Assembly (NCBI GenBank): GCA_008694505.1
Contig: VZDJ01000056.1
Span: 9,444,898-9,508,897, forward strand
Source of the DNA: Cyanoderma ruficeps
Lineage: Eukaryota; Chordata; Aves; Passeriformes; Timaliidae
Reading direction: 5' to 3'
DNA: 64,000 bases
Position numbers and translations under genes: made by a program. Below the pieces are notes generated by a model. That model saw nothing but the letters and a program-made list of their open reading frames with translations, was not told where the DNA came from and ran no database searches. Below are positions 34,204 to 46,200 of the stretch, piece after piece; positions within the stretch are counted from its first letter, which is position 1, and the number at the start of each line of letters is the position of its first letter.

Positions 34204-37200
34204 GTGGCGGCGAGGCTGGCGGCGGGGGGTGGGCGAGCGGTGTCGCCGCGCTGAGGGGAAGACTGAGGTCCCTCAGACCCTGTGGGGGGAGCGCCCCTCG
34301 CTGAGGGTGACGGGTCCCCGCGCTGTGGGGAGGGGGCTGCTCGTTGGGAGGGATCCCGCAGGATGGAGAGAGCCCTGGGGTTGTTGTGGGGAAGTGGAGG
34401 GCAGAGCCCCCGATCTCCCTACCCAACGACCCTCGGGGCTGCGTGAGGGGGGATCAGTGACTCTCGGGTCTCCCCGGCTGCCGCTCGGGACTCCCCGGTC
34501 TGGCTGCCCCTTCTCCCCCATCTCGGCCCCTTCCTCCGCATCCCGGCCCAGCCTGGACCTGTCCCCTTCTCCCTCCCTAGCCCTCTCTGTTTCTGGGCTC
34601 AGCTTCAGGAAATTGGCCTCTTTCTGTGCCGTAGCTGCTCAGAAGAAGTTGCAAATCAACTTTTGCTGCTCTGCTGCGTGCGGTTTCTCCACAGGAAAAA
34701 TAATAAGTGTTTCCCAGGGCTGGGAAGCTGGTGGAGTTCATGGGAACAGCCGGAGCATTGTAAAAGCTCAACAGTGTTTGTGTGGGAGCTGTACTGATAG
34801 TTGAAGCAAATCGCTAATTATTGTGAATGTTTGTTCTGTCCCGTCTCCTTTTACCATTCTTTTTGTGTCGTTCTTATGCCAACAGATTTTGAGAAGAGAG
34901 GAAAGAAGGAAGTGTGTCCAATACTGGATCAGTTTCTTTGTCATGTTGCTAAGACTGGAGAGACGATGTAAGTGTGACTGTTTTGCTGGTCCTCAGTTGT
35001 GACTTAAAACAATTCTTGCATTTTACGTCAATGAGATTTTACCGGGATTCTTTTTTTTTGCCTGTAGGTTGCTTCAGTGAGCTAAGTAAGCTTTCCTTAG
35101 CTCCCATTTAATTTTGTGCGGATTAATTTAGTTTGCTGATAGTGTGATCTAACGAGGGGACACTTCACATTTAGGCTTTGCTCTGGAGTATCTGTCAGGT
35201 CATACTGATCCTGCTCAGCACAATAAAAAACCTGTTGCTTTCCCTGGAATTTTTTAGGAGAGATTCAGGTTTTGTAAGTGGCAAGTTCAGCTGCTGTTGC
35301 AATGTGCGCTACACGCTATTGTATCGCCGTGTTTGCAGTATCCAGTTGTGTTATTTACATAAAGATATCCGCGGCTCGGATTGTTTCTTTCTGAGCTCTG
35401 TAACCATCCTGTGATTGTGTCTGGGCGCTGCTGCTGCGGCGGGGACAATCCGGCCGTGCTTTTGCGGACGAGACGTGTGGGAAGCGCTCCGAGCTCCGTC
35501 GTTCCTCAGCTGCTGCGGGAGTTTCCCTCGTGCTGCCCTTTCTGTGCCGCTTTCCCGGAGGTTTCCCGGCAGGATCGGAGCGATCCGCGCTCCTTCCCGG
35601 GATCGGGGCTGGTGACTTCCTTGGCGATCACTATTTGGCAGGAAGGGGAAAGGCTTCCCCGGCTGCGCTGCCGGTGCTGGGCTCACTTTCTGGCGCCCGT
35701 GCTGGCTCCTTGTTTTTGAGGCCTAGTGCCAGACTACGGCTCCAGCAGGGGAGATGTGCTTTTACGAGTGTTTTGTGACCAACCAGTGACCGCACCGGCT
35801 TTGTTTGAGTTTCTAGAGTCCCTCGAACTTGTACGAGCTTTTGTGGGTTTTGGTGGTTTTCTTTTTTTTCCTTCTTTTTGGTAGCTTGCTAGTGCTGCTT
35901 GGATTAATGGTTTAGAAAGAAAAACAAGTTCTGAAATGTACTTTGCTCTTTGAATAGAAGGCTCATGCTCAGCAGGCATACAAAGCTGTAATGCTTAATA
36001 TTTTGGTTTAGTGCTTATTATACAGAAAAAAGCACACCACAGTAAGCCCTTACTAAAATACATTTAAAATGTTTTTCCCATTCTGAGATATTTCTTCAGG
36101 TTGTTTTTATTGTTTCTGCCACTATCACATATATTCCAAAGTAATTTTTAAAAAGTTATTCTACAGGGGCAAGTTCTTGGGAACATTATTTTGTCTCTGA
36201 TGTTATTTTCATTTAGGAAATCTAGGTTTATTTTTTATTTCATTTTTAAAAACTTAAACCTGAACTGGAATCTGTCACCTGATATACAGATCCTGCCTTC
36301 TGTGTTTCCAGGGTTTTTTGTGGTTTTCTCTTTTGAGGTCTGTAGCTCTTTTCAGCCTTCTTGAACCTTTCAGTTGCATTGAATTGTTTTTTAAAAAGTG
36401 TTGGATGTGAACATCAGAAGTGTCTAATATAAACTGGAAATAGGCATGGAAATATTGTTTTATAATATTAACTTTGCTTCAAATTATTTTCCAAAGTCTG
36501 TATTTGTTCATCAGACACGCTTGTGTGTTCACTGATGTGCTGCATATCAAAATATCAGGGAAAAATTGAGTAAAAATTAAAATCTCCTGGGAATCACTCA
36601 TATGAAGATTGATAATGTGCCTTTTAAGAACTTTATGTATTTTTAAGCTGGTACAGCTTGACCATTGCACAAGTATTGTGGAATAGACAAACCTACCAAA
36701 TACATGCAAATTTAAAATTGTTTAGGTAATCTTTATTTTCACCCATGCAAAAGTAACTTTTTGTAATAGAATCTAAACTATTAATAAATAGATACTTTGG
36801 GGTGAGAAGATAAAATACTAGTTTGCAGTGACATTTGTTGGGATTTTTACAAAGTTCAAAGTATAGTTTAAAAAAAAAACAAGCGGTGAGGATGGTTTAG
36901 TCAGGGGTAATTACACCCATGGTTTGCAGACTTGATTATTGAAAAACAATGGATCTCACTCAGTCACAGCCTGTTCCTAGTGTAACAAACAAAAAGTACT
37001 GAGGCAAATCAGGACAAGTGAAATGTGAAATGTTTTTGCTTTCAGTTGTTAGTTCTAGCAGAGTTATATGGTCTTCATGGGGGTCCTGTCAGCTTTTTAA
37101 CTTCATCGTGAATACTGATCTTTAGGGGATAAACTGCAGTTTGCGTGCTGGGGTAAATGTTCTCATCCCCCATACGTTTCCAGACACACTTGCAGCAGAT

Positions 37201-40200
37201 CTTGGTGATTTAGTCAAATCAGTTTAAAAGGTAGTAATGAAGTCAATGGAAGTGACTTTTTCACTCACTCAGGGCTCGATCATGGCACACACAGCTCTTC
37301 CAGCCCAGGGGAGCCCGGCCCAGGGGAGCCCAGCTCAGGGGAGGTCGCTGGGCACGTCCCTGCCCCCACTTGTTCCAAAGTGCTTATTCATCTCCGGGAG
37401 CTGGGAGCAGGTAGGTGCAGGTTTAGCTGAGGCTCTGATCTTCCTGGGATTTCTCTGGCAGCAGCCTTGGCTGGTGCAGCCTGTGGGTCACTGTTTTGGG
37501 CTGTTGAGCTGCTTCTGCAGCTCCACAGGAACCTGGGGCTGGAACTTCTCGCAGTCCTGCTCTTTTGGGCAAGGCTCAGTTCATTGATCCATGAGCAGCT
37601 GGTGCTTCCAGCTGCAGAGCAACTGGAGAGGTGGTGGAGGAACAAAGGGTGAGAGGTGGTAAAGCCACCGCTGCAGCTGTGATAAGGCTCTTAGTATCTT
37701 TATTGTAATTAGAGATCTTTTTCACTTACAAGGGAGGTGTGGAATGAAAACATTGCTAATTTTGGTTCTGTTATCAGTGTAAGCTTAGTTGTGTTATCGG
37801 TGCTGTGCAGTAAAATCCTCATCATACAATGATGTGCATTCACTTCATCTTTTTGTAGTTGAAGTTTTCCTCTTGTGCCAGGTTAACCATTCACTTAATT
37901 GTGGCTGAGATTATGGCCTACATTTACAAAAGCCAGTCTAAACTTCCTATATTAGAGGTGACAGAAGCAAAAGCCTGATTGCTTGGCTGCTTTGAAATAA
38001 TTTTGTTTCTTAGCAGTTGCCGTGGTAAGACTTAGCCTTAGGTGAAATACAATATAAAGTTTGTTGTTCAACCTTTCCTAAAGTTGTCTTGAATCTTAGG
38101 AATTGTTCTTTTCTTTTCAGAGGAGTGACATACTCCTCAATTAACCAGATTTTACTGTGATACTAACAGGGAATTTCCTTAGTGAGACCAAGTACAGTCA
38201 GGGAAGTTTGTTATGACCTCCTTGTCTCCAGTTTGTAACAGATCAGTGTGACTTGCAGCACTGAAGGAAGTGAAGAGAGAGGAAATTTGTTAGTCCTAAT
38301 ACTTGACTGTATCTGAAAGACCTCTAGAAACAGGATGAGTTTTTGTGCCCTTTTTTTCATAAGAAATCCACTTATCTATTTTTTCTGAAATAGAAAGAGC
38401 TTTAAGGGAGGGGATGGAAATCAGAGCACTGCAGTACTAGAAGCAAAATGCAACAGTGAAATGTTTTTGTTTTCTGATTAATTCTGAAAAATAGATGAGG
38501 ATCACTTATCAATTGTGATCTTGTGTTCCGTATTTAAAATGTTTTCTCTTACCTCTTAGGAAATTCTCTTGGGTTTAGAGTCACTCTGTCCCTTCAGTAG
38601 CAAAAATATTTTAAACCCTTTTATTTAGGTACTTCACCATGAAAATCCAATGTGTTGGACTGGAAAGGAAAACTAGATTTTTCTAGAGTGGAAAATAAAA
38701 CTTAGTAAACTAAAGCAATCAAAAATTTTATGTTGGTTTGTTATGCATTCCCCCCACTCCTGCCCTGGGGCAGGGAACCTATAAAGTGCAGTTTTAATGG
38801 CTTAGTGTAGTGGAAAGTGTAATGCAAAAACTTACTGCCAGTGAAGGAATCCAGAAAGTGACGAAGTACCAAGATGTGGAGCAATGCAGTTCATAGACAG
38901 AAGTGATGAATTGTAAAATCCTTCCAGGCCTAAGCAGAGAACACTGCCCAGGATGTGATGCAGTTACACCGGTTCCTCCCCTCGGTGCAGCATAAACAGC
39001 CATTAAAATACATTCTGCTTTTATTTCTTCCTTCAGTGAAATTCTTTTGGAAGCTCTGAAATATTAATTTGAACCTCGTTTGAATCTGAAAACAGAAGTT
39101 GTTTCTTCACGTGTTTCCTTGAGGGCCAATGTAAGTGGGTTTTGCAGAGTTTCTTGAGTCAAGTTTAATTTGTGTGATTGTAGGGCAAATCTGGACATCA
39201 GTGCTGTCACCATAGAATGGCTGGAAGTGACTTCTGGAGGTGATCCAGGCAGACCCTGTGCTCAAGGGTAGCTAATTCCAAAGTTAAATAAAATTGATTA
39301 GGGCTTTGTGCAGCATTTCTGAAAATCTCCAGTGGTGGCAATTCCATGGACTCAGTTTGGCTCCGTTTCGCTGCTTCACCGTGTGCCTGGGAAGAATGTT
39401 TCCCTTGGGGCATCCTGGGCCCGGTGCCTCTCACTCTGCACTTGTGCCTCTCAGCAAGAGCCTGTTTCCATCTCCCTGGATGCAGTTAGCCCTTCACTGG
39501 TGGAGCCTGTGCTCTGGGGGCAGCCGTGCCATGGGCACAGCAGGGCTGCCAGTGCTCAGCTTCCCCCTGCCAGCACAGGGGTGCCCTGCCGCGGGCTCGG
39601 AGCTCCCGCCTTTCTGACTGGGTGTGGTTGGACTTTGGATCCCCGGCAGCACAAGCGCTGCAGTGGAGCCTGATGCTGCACTGGGGCTGCAGCTTTGCCA
39701 GGGCAGACTGTGCTGCTGTGCCTTGCTCAGGTTGAGCTACAGCCTTCTCTGGTCTTCCCTCCTCGGCAGTCAGTCAGGTGGATCAGGGATGATTTGCCTC
39801 TGGTAAATTACATAACTGTAAATGTAAGTTACATAACTGCAGTTCCACCAAAGATAATGGCAAAAATACTCTTGACCTTTTGATGCTGTTTTGTCTACCT
39901 TATGTAGCAGCGAACGTTTTTCTTATTACGCTTTTAAGCTTTTTTGAAACAGTTTAACTTTTCTATTAGTTTATTACAGCAGTGAAATAGTTTGTCAGCT
40001 GTAGGAGAGCTAAATGAAGATACAGTAGCCATGAACTCCTACAAGAATAAGTTTGCATCTCAGTTCAAGTATTTTAACTATGTACTCTGAACACTTGTAT
40101 AATATCCTTTCTCTTGTTACAAATGTATAAGTTTTTTTAGCCATATGTCCTCTGGCTTACTTCACATGCTTAAATTGAAATCTATTTTTTCCCCTAAAGT

Positions 40201-43200
40201 ATGTTCTCTGCTTTTATTCAATGAGCAGTTTTCTTGCCTGACATGTGTGTGCTAGCATTTTTTCTAATTTGGAGACAACTTACTTTCTGGAAATCTCAAT
40301 GCCTATTTGGGGAATGCAATTCCTTATGTTTTTTTTTTTTAAACATGAAATAAAACAATTCTCAAGTTTCTGCTGTAATAAGCAGGATCGTATTTTTCTG
40401 AAAGAAGTTTCTGTGGGCCTTTGATAGTGTAAGCCTCTTCCATTTTCATGTTCTCAGTAAAGCACGAGGTGTGAGTAAACTTCCTTGTCCACTATTATTC
40501 CTCACTAACCCCATTCCATTCAGCATCTGGAAGTGCCCCCACTAATTCCCATTCCACTGTTTTCTGTTTCATAATCCCCTGATGTCTCGAAAGGACAGGG
40601 ATCTTTGGTCACACAGCCTGCTGATGTACCTGTGTCAGCCTTTAGCTTCCTTGCTCTTTTACCTCCATTATAAACAAAAGTTTCTGTTTGTGTGGATTGT
40701 GTAGGTGTAGTAGTTCGGAGCAGTCAGGGGTGATATCGATGAAATCACTTGCTGCTTTGGGAAACACACTGTTGTAGTGTTTTATTTTAAGTGCTGCCAC
40801 TTCTTATCTATTGGGAGTGGGGTTTACAGTGTAAAGGTCAGACTTTAACTGCCATTATAAAATGTGTGTGATGAACTGAGTGTAATAAACATTACTCTCT
40901 CTATGGAATACACATGTAAGGAAAGGCAAAAGGCAAACTCTGATTGCAGGACTGAGGTTTTGGGGGTGCTTGGACTGTTTTAATAATAAATGTAGCTCTT
41001 TGCACTTTCAGATTTGCAGTGTTACTGTGGCTTCCTTCCCTGTTGCTCTACACAGTTCGTTCTTGTGAGCACTTTTCCCGATAATCTTTTTGGCAGCCAG
41101 TCCGTGGCACTTTGCAGAGAAAACCTCCCCACTGTGTTGTCTGGTAGTTAATGCAGTTGCACGTGTTTCTCACGGTCACTTTTACTTGTACTCTGTGGTC
41201 ATCCTTCTCCTCAAGCTCAGTCCTCTGCCTTGCCTGATGGGATTTGTTGTCATCCCCAGGGTTTCTCTTGGTTTGTACCTTCACCTCAGTGACGTTGCTG
41301 TAGTGGCTGCCTCAGTGTGACCTCTGTTATTTTCCAGTGGGCCTCAAATCTCTGTTCTGTGGGGGCTGTGCTTGTTAGCATTTCATCCGAAGGACTTTCC
41401 CAGGCATTTGGGTATTGTTCACTCCATATTACACTTCTCAGTGGTAAGGATGCTTTTCCATTTTGACTTTGTATTTGGTGAGCCTCGATCCCTGTTTCTG
41501 TCCAAAGTTGGAAAGGTTTGTGCCTCATGGCACATGGGGGGAAGGAACAAGGCAATAGTGCACACAGAAGGAGGGATACAAAGCAGCCTGGTTGACTTGG
41601 GAAAGGTGGATTATCCATTTGTGGATCAACCAGACTGATGCTGCTTTCCCACAAAGCTGATACATGTCTGGCAGGTCTCAGCTTTAGAAATAAAACTACT
41701 TGAAGACAATGACAAGATTTCCATGATGGCAGTACCTGGTGATGCTTGGCGTGGAAGTGGCCAGGGAGTGTGATGATGCACAGACCCCTAATGCCTGTGG
41801 GAAGGGTGACCTCGTCATCCCAAGCTTAGCACGTGGCAGCTGAACTGCCTTGTGGAGAAGACAACTGGGTGGCTTTTGTTTCTGGTTTTGGAAGGAATCA
41901 GTGACAAGTGCAATTTCCTTGATCCCAGCAGTAGTGCTGTGAGACCCGAGTGAGGCCTGTGCATTTTTGGGACACTGCATAAGGTGGCAATGGCACTCGC
42001 TGCAGTAGGGATCCAGGAATAGCTGCACAGGGTGCATTTTCCTAATCTGGTGTCCCAGCTTTATTGCTTGATACAGTAAACATCTGATCATATTATCTCA
42101 GTGTGGCCTCAGCTCCTCGGAGGTGACCAGCTCCTGTAACAGTGACAGCTACACTTACCAGAGGAGCTGCAGCATTGCTTGTGTGGATTTGGTGATTCTG
42201 GGCAAACCAATGATACCTGAAGCAGCATTGGTGTCTGTATTGCTTTCTACTTTTCTATAAGGAAGTTAAATTTTGAATGAAAAATGTTGTAATCTTGTAC
42301 TTTTTTGTTCTTTGATCAGTTTTTGACTTTAAAATAAAAGCAAATGAAAGCTTCTTGTGTTTAGTTTTAGAGATCTGTATTCACAAATGTACTTCTTAGA
42401 AAGTTTTGGACTGAAATTTTTTTTCTGTTCTGTGGGACAGCTGTATTCTGTTAGAGTCAGCTGAATATTTATCAGCAGAGATCAGAATTAGTCCCTTGAT
42501 GATTACAGATAGTGCTTTAATGTCTTCTTCAGCTGCCTGTTTCCATAACTAAGTCTTAATCTTTGTTGTTCCTGGCAAGGGCAGTAGTAATTTACAAGCA
42601 GCAGAGGTGAACACTCACACTACTGAAGTAAATGTAGTTCTGATGTCTGACAGTTTCCCTGGTTCTGGAATGAGCTCATTGTGCTCCCAAGGAGAGCGAA
42701 GACTGGATTTAGGCTGACAACAATCAGCGAGTGAAAATGGAAAAACACCTCCTGTGCTTGTGGGAAATACCAGTTTTTCCTCCTTTGAACTCTTCAATAT
42801 ATTTTTAATTAAAGTGAAAGGTAACATGAGGTAAAATCCTACTGAAGATAAAATGTGAGAGCGTTTAATTTTACATGAGTTATCAGGTGAGAGAGAACAG
42901 GACGCTCCCCCAGGACGAGTGCTCTGCCCGTGTTCTCCTACCAGGAGCACACTGCAGCAAGGCACAGTGTTCCAGGAAAGTCACCCTACCTGGAGCACCT
43001 CAACTCTTAAAATTGATTGCTCATTTAGAAACATTCATAAAGGGTCTAGCATTTGCTTTGATTTGATGTTAGGTTGAGGCATCTGTCTGTCTGCTTCCCA
43101 GAAGCATGTGAGCAGCCAGTCTCCACTGGTGTGAGGGGATTTTATTGTGTAAATCTGTTGTCATTGTTTGGAGTTTCCCGTTTTAATCTGCACTGTGTGA

Positions 43201-46200
43201 ATGGTGAAAAGAGCAGCAGCATGAAAAATCATGACACTAAAATGAATTGCATCAAAATACTGTTAAAACAAAGCACGGGAAATAGAAAAGTAAGTTTAAA
43301 ATACAAAGACTATTTGACACAAGAGTGGGATTAGGTGAGGTATCTTCTTTTATCTGATAAACGAGTGCTACTGCTTAAAGAAATGGCTCAGCTCCCTCCC
43401 TACTAGTCACGCCACACATCTTACTCTGCCTTATCTGCAGCATTTAATTTTGTGGTTAGATCAGTGATGTGCCTCACCTCCCTGTGTGTGGGATCACAGG
43501 AGTGTACGGGAGCAGCAGCAGAGCAGGCTTGCCCCTTTTGGTGTAGAGCAAGGACAAGGTGAAGTGTGTGGTGGGCCAGCACCCTCCTGCTCTGCCCTGA
43601 GATGGGATCCCTGTGGGACCCCAGCATGGCTCCTCTCCCTGTTAGTGCGAGTTCAGTGCTGCAGCTTTTTATCCCAGAAATTTTCACAGGTATTTTCTGA
43701 AAAAGCTGAAAGCACACCTGTTTAAGAAGCAATCTGTTTATATCATAAATAATGAAATAGTAATTCCTGTATGAAAGCTAACGTGTCAAATGGGAAGAGG
43801 TTTGGAGTTTTTCATTTGCTGGTCTGAAAATGCTGGGAATTGTGTTTCACAGGCAGTTCTTAAGGTTTTTAGCTTGTGCACCCCTTTGTTATAACTGTGT
43901 ATGTCCAGATATCCTTGTTTATTGCCACTGAAGAGATCTGAAATTTGGGTGTGCTGGATAAGGTAAGGATTGATACAAAACCGTGGCAAAAAAGGTGGAG
44001 GGAGTAGGAGTAGAACAGAGACACCCGAGGGAAGAGCTGAGCGTGGCCTCGGTCTCATTCCCCCACAGCCTGCAGTCCCTGGGGCTGCTGGAGAGGATCC
44101 CTGGCTGCTGCTCCCAGTGCTGAGGGGCTGCCGGGCGGGGGGACAGAGGGACAGGACAGGCAGGGGGACAGAGGGACAGGACAGGCAGGGGGACAGGCTG
44201 GGTGGTCCCAGTCAGGGGGGACGGGACAGGCCGGGCAGTCCCGGACAGGGGGACAGGACGGGCAGGGGGGACAGGACAGACACGGGGGACAGGCCGGGCA
44301 GTCCCGGACAGGGGGACAGGACGGGCAGGGGGGACAGGACAAACACGGGGGACAGGCCGGGCAGTCCCGGACAGGGGGGACAGGACAGACACGGGGGACA
44401 GGCCGGGCAGTCCCGGGCAGGCTCCAGCGCTCCCTCCCCGTTGCTGGTTGCTGCTCGTAGCTCAGCCCGGGGGAAGGGAGCCTCGCTGGGGCTCCTCATG
44501 CCTGGCATGAGTTCTGTGCTCCCTGGTGGCAGACACAGGCCGTGGATTTGGGCAGGCATATTCCATCTAATCTTCAATATTCCTGTTGGATACATCTTGC
44601 ATCCAGGCTGTGGCAGAGCATGCTGGAAAGTTTGCTGCCTTGCCAGAGGTTTGTAGTGGGTGTGTGATTTCTGAGTGCACTTCATTTTCTCTGCCTTTTC
44701 ACTTTCCAAATAGTTCTGGAGATCCCATTGATAGACCAGAATAGAAAGGGAATTAACTTGTTTTGGATAAAACTTTAATTTTGCCTTTCACAGCCTGGGG
44801 AAATTACTGTGTTTTAGAGTATATCTTAATCTCCTAGGAACTCTAGAACACGGCAGGGAAGAAAAGAAACTGTTACTAAAATTGGCAAGTTATTTCACTT
44901 CAAAACACTTGTTTCCTACTAGCAGCTCTCTGTGGGAGTGTCATGTAAATCAGCAAAAACTGGGGGGCAAAGGTAATACCAGTGACTCACATCTCTTGTT
45001 CCATGTTATGGGATTCCCTCAGAGATTGTCCTCTGGTTCTTTCTTTGTGTGTTCTGAGGACATTGCCTTAAAGTCAGTTTAGCTGGACATAAAGTGTTTG
45101 CATCCTAAACATACTAATTTGGTGGGGCATTTTTTGTTTGGGTTGTGGGGTGTTGTTGTTGTTTGGTTGGTTGGTTTGGTTTTGATTTGTTGTTATTTTT
45201 TTTTTCTGCTTGTCAGAGAGCCAGTAGTAGGAGAAGTGTGGAGAGGGAAATATTTCCTTTTACTAAATTCTGATTTTTTTTTATGGCCTGTTCAATGAAC
45301 AGAATCAATAGAAGATCTACTTTGGTTTCATTTTATGTTCTGTGTGGTATTCAGCATCTCTCCAAAACAGATGGCATCCTCTTAAAATTTAAATCAAGTA
45401 ATTTTTGTAATGAACTTAAACACTGTGAAGTCTGAAGACAGACATCCCACCAGGACTCCTGGGACTCTTCATGTTTTAACTACATAGCTGGGTCTCTGGA
45501 AGCTTAACATCTCTTCAATATAATGTTATTCTTAATTAAACCTGTAATCTGTAAGGCAATTCCAGAAAGATTTATGGAATAATTGCAGTACTTTCATTTC
45601 AGGAATTAGCCTTGTTTCAGGCACTCTGAATCCTTCCTCCAGTTCTTCAGTCAATTTTAGGTTTTGTCCTGCTTTGCTTCAATGGGTCTTACTGGAGTTT
45701 GAACCTTGAAATCTTTAGTTTGTCTAAAGTGTCTGAGCCATATGGACTCCCTTAGGGTTCTTCTGGTGTTCAATGACAGTTTTTAAAGAGGGAGATGAGT
45801 GTGTCAGTGTCGTTGTTTTCTGCACTCCTGGAGACTTGGCAGCCCAGCCTCCATCTCGTGTCCGTGTCATGTGTTGGTGTAGGGGTGCACTCAGCAAAGC
45901 CTTGCAGTGCTAAATATTTGAGAGGGAACCATGTAATTTGTTCAACATGGATAGTTTTCTCTTAAATATAGTAGGGATTTTCATCTCTGTCAGGTCTTGC
46001 CCAAACAACTTTGGTAAATATTTCAGGTTTTTTGCTCTTCTCGTTGACACCTCCCACAGTGACTGTACCAAGTGGCAAAAGAGTAAAGTACAAAAACTTG
46101 TCCAGTGGTCAGAAGAAAATATCAGTTAATTCTCTGACACACAATAGACCAGATATTCACCTGGTTCTCCTCCTCCTCAATAACCACTGTGGTAAGAGAG

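Larger units (their letters stand above)
33640..34560. promoter_or_regulatory. PPP4R2: CpG island and promoter of PPP4R2
   Basis: Dense CpG sequence without a TATA box. It contains an inverted CCAAT box (ATTGG at 33989-33993), GC boxes, and YY1-like sites GCCGCCATTG near 33954 and GCGCCATGTTG near 34057. These are typical of a housekeeping promoter. The long open frames on both strands here arise from GC-richness. Confidence 0.75.

Noticed and set aside
33668..34426. 252-codon minus-strand open frame across the PPP4R2 promoter
   Set aside because: It lies in a CpG island where stop codons are rare. The predicted Pro/Arg/Ala-rich text has no domain, and opposite-strand frames are equally long.
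43919..44709. Pro/Val/Cys-repeat frames on the minus strand and Gly/Arg/Thr-repeat frames on the plus strand
   Set aside because: Generated by the 63-bp minisatellite, which is open in several frames on both strands.
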